This document shows positions 62,691 through 64,000 of a DNA stretch of 64,000 bases, piece by piece; the stretch's first letter is position 1, and every line of letters begins with the position of its first letter. Position numbers and translations under genes: made by a program. The notes below the pieces were generated by a model. That model did no database searches and was not told the DNA's origin. It saw nothing but the letters and a program-made list of their open reading frames with translations. The stretch is from Olleya sp. Bg11-27 (lineage in GTDB: Bacteria; Bacteroidota; Bacteroidia; Flavobacteriales; Flavobacteriaceae): contig NZ_CP025117.1 in NCBI RefSeq assembly GCF_002831645.1, positions 1,681,514 through 1,745,513 of the forward strand. Reading direction: 5' to 3'.

Positions 62691-64000
62691 ATGGCAAAAA
62701 AACAAGATAAGAATACAGTACAGAGGTTTAACAAAATCTCTATTGGTTTAGCATCACCAGAATCTATTTTAGCAGAATCTAGAGGTGAAGTTTTAAAACC
62801 AGAAACTATCAATTATCGTACACATAAACCTGAACGTGATGGTTTATTCTGTGAGCGTATTTTTGGTCCTGTAAAGGATTACGAATGTGCTTGTGGTAAG
62901 TATAAGCGTATTAGATATAAGGGTATTGTTTGCGACCGTTGTGGAGTTGAAGTTACTGAAAAGAAAGTACGTCGTGATAGAGTAGGACACATTAACTTAG
63001 TGGTTCCTGTGGCTCATATCTGGTACTTCCGTTCTTTACCAAACAAAATTGGATACATTTTAGGGTTACCATCTAAGAAATTAGATATGATCATTTACTA
63101 CGAACGTTATGTAGTAATTCAAGCAGGTAATGCTAAAAATGAAGAAGGAGAGCCTTTAAAAAAATTAGACTTTTTAACTGAAGAAGAGTATCTAAATATA
63201 TTAGAAACACTTCCTCAAGATAATCAATATTTAGATGACACGGACCCAAGCAAGTTTATTGCTAAGATGGGTGCTGAGTGTTTAATCGATCTATTGTCTC
63301 GCATTGATTTAGATACGCTATCATACGAGTTACGTCATAAAGCAAATACAGAAACGTCTAAACAACGTAAAACTGAGGCTTTAAAACGTTTACAAGTTGT
63401 TGAAGCATTACGTGAATCTAATGAGCACAGAGAGAATCGTCCTGAATGGATGATCATGAAAGTTGTGCCAATCATACCACCAGAATTAAGACCTTTAGTG
63501 CCTTTAGATGGTGGACGTTTTGCAACTTCAGATTTAAATGACCTGTATCGTCGTGTAATTATCCGAAACAACCGTCTTAAAAGATTAGTTGAGATAAAAG
63601 CACCAGAAGTGATTTTACGTAATGAAAAACGTATGTTACAAGAATCAGTAGATTCTTTATTTGATAACACACGTAAATCATCAGCAGTAAAAACAGATTC
63701 TAATAGACCATTAAAATCATTATCAGATTCACTTAAAGGTAAGCAAGGACGTTTCCGTCAAAACTTACTTGGTAAGCGTGTTGATTATTCTGCACGTTCT
63801 GTAATTGTTGTTGGACCAGAACTTAGATTATTCGAGTGTGGTTTACCTAAAAATATGGCGGCAGAGCTTTACAAACCTTTCGTAATTAGAAAATTGATTG
63901 AAAGAGGTATTGTAAAAACAGTTAAGTCTGCAAAGAAAATTATAGATAAAAGAGAACCAGTAGTTTGGGATATTTTAGAGAATGTTTTAAAAGGACATCC
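62691..64000 (+). CDS. rpoC: RNA polymerase subunit beta', N-terminal part
   Basis: Open to the end of the window (about 436 codons seen). Start [20 protein letters not shown]. The zinc ribbon [20 protein letters not shown] is near residue 65-85; the clamp and lid regions and the [20 protein letters not shown] block, with SVIVVGPEL after it, follow. Catalytic NADFDGD lies beyond the window. Confidence 0.99.
   Translation, partial: MAKKQDKNTVQRFNKISIGLASPESILAESRGEVLKPETINYRTHKPERDGLFCERIFGPVKDYECACGKYKRIRYKGIVCDRCGVEVTEKKVRRDRVGHINLVVPVAHIWYFRSLPNKIGYILGLPSKKLDMIIYYERYVVIQAGNAKNEEGEPLKKLDFLTEEEYLNILETLPQDNQYLDDTDPSKFIAKMGAECLIDLLSRIDLDTLSYELRHKANTETSKQRKTEALKRLQVVEALRESNEHRENRPEWMIMKVVPIIPPELRPLVPLDGGRFATSDLNDLYRRVIIRNNRLKRLVEIKAPEVILRNEKRMLQESVDSLFDNTRKSSAVKTDSNRPLKSLSDSLKGKQGRFRQNLLGKRVDYSARSVIVVGPELRLFECGLPKNMAAELYKPFVIRKLIERGIVKTVKSAKKIIDKREPVVWDILENVLKGH

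Overview
The window is a chromosomal segment from a member of the Bacteroidota, most likely Flavobacteriaceae. The evidence is low GC with strongly A/T-ending codons, the order rpsU-xerC-hpf-tRNAs-tuf-tRNA-Trp-secE-nusG-rplKAJL-rpoBC, promoter -7 boxes of the TAnnTTTG type, LytS/LytTR regulators, a DUF2851 gene, SusC-type 'plug' sequence and almost no Shine-Dalgarno sites except a strong one on rpsU.

Layout. 1-4.1 kb: end of an S9 peptidase, a tandemly duplicated small membrane-protein gene with its whole leader, and a small gene overlapping a LytS-type histidine kinase and LytTR regulator. 4.1-20 kb: a giant alpha-2-macroglobulin with a CarboxypepD/TonB-plug insert, a TPR protein, mpl (its 3' end is repeated beyond an extra membrane gene), an MFS transporter, an MBL-fold/EF-hand enzyme, and a three-gene group ending in an EcsC-family gene. 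20-42 kb: accessory DNA (below). 42-52 kb: DUF2851, PspC, K+ channel, AGCS symporter, helix-hairpin-helix protein, acyl-CoA dehydrogenase, a CarboxypepD-domain protein and a GH13 amylase lipoprotein. 52-64 kb: translation and transcription core genes and five tRNAs, running off the end inside rpoC.

The main discovery is in 20.8-42.1 kb. Most genes there are single, on the minus strand, mostly unknown, and separated by about 65-200 bp imperfect inverted repeats with the architecture of integron attC sites. The decisive sign is that the box at the 5' edge of each cassette is the same as the box at its own 3' end but differs from its neighbours' (for example GTTAGGCACA, GTTGTAAACC, GTTACCTACA, GTTGTGTGTA, GTTAGCTGTA, GTTATGCGC). 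This is what integration of circular cassettes leaves behind. Several stop codons lie inside the attC box, start codons usually follow 3-25 nt after the box, and the attC interiors resemble each other. Two homologous attI-like sequences (27.5 and 42.0 kb) each head an array. No integron integrase is present; the only tyrosine recombinase is housekeeping XerC at 52.5 kb.

The attC sites have themselves been colonised. Two ORF-less group II introns sit at the same position (GT^T of the R box) in two attC sites, and two copies of one IS1182-family element (one intact, one a remnant) lie at the same CGGT next to the R box. All four are on the strand opposite the cassette genes. The cassettes include lipoproteins, small membrane proteins, a probable PD-(D/E)XK nuclease, an ORF-less cassette and probably a 'mobile mystery' A/B (HTH + Fic) pair whose Fic gene is frameshifted by a 7-bp duplication.
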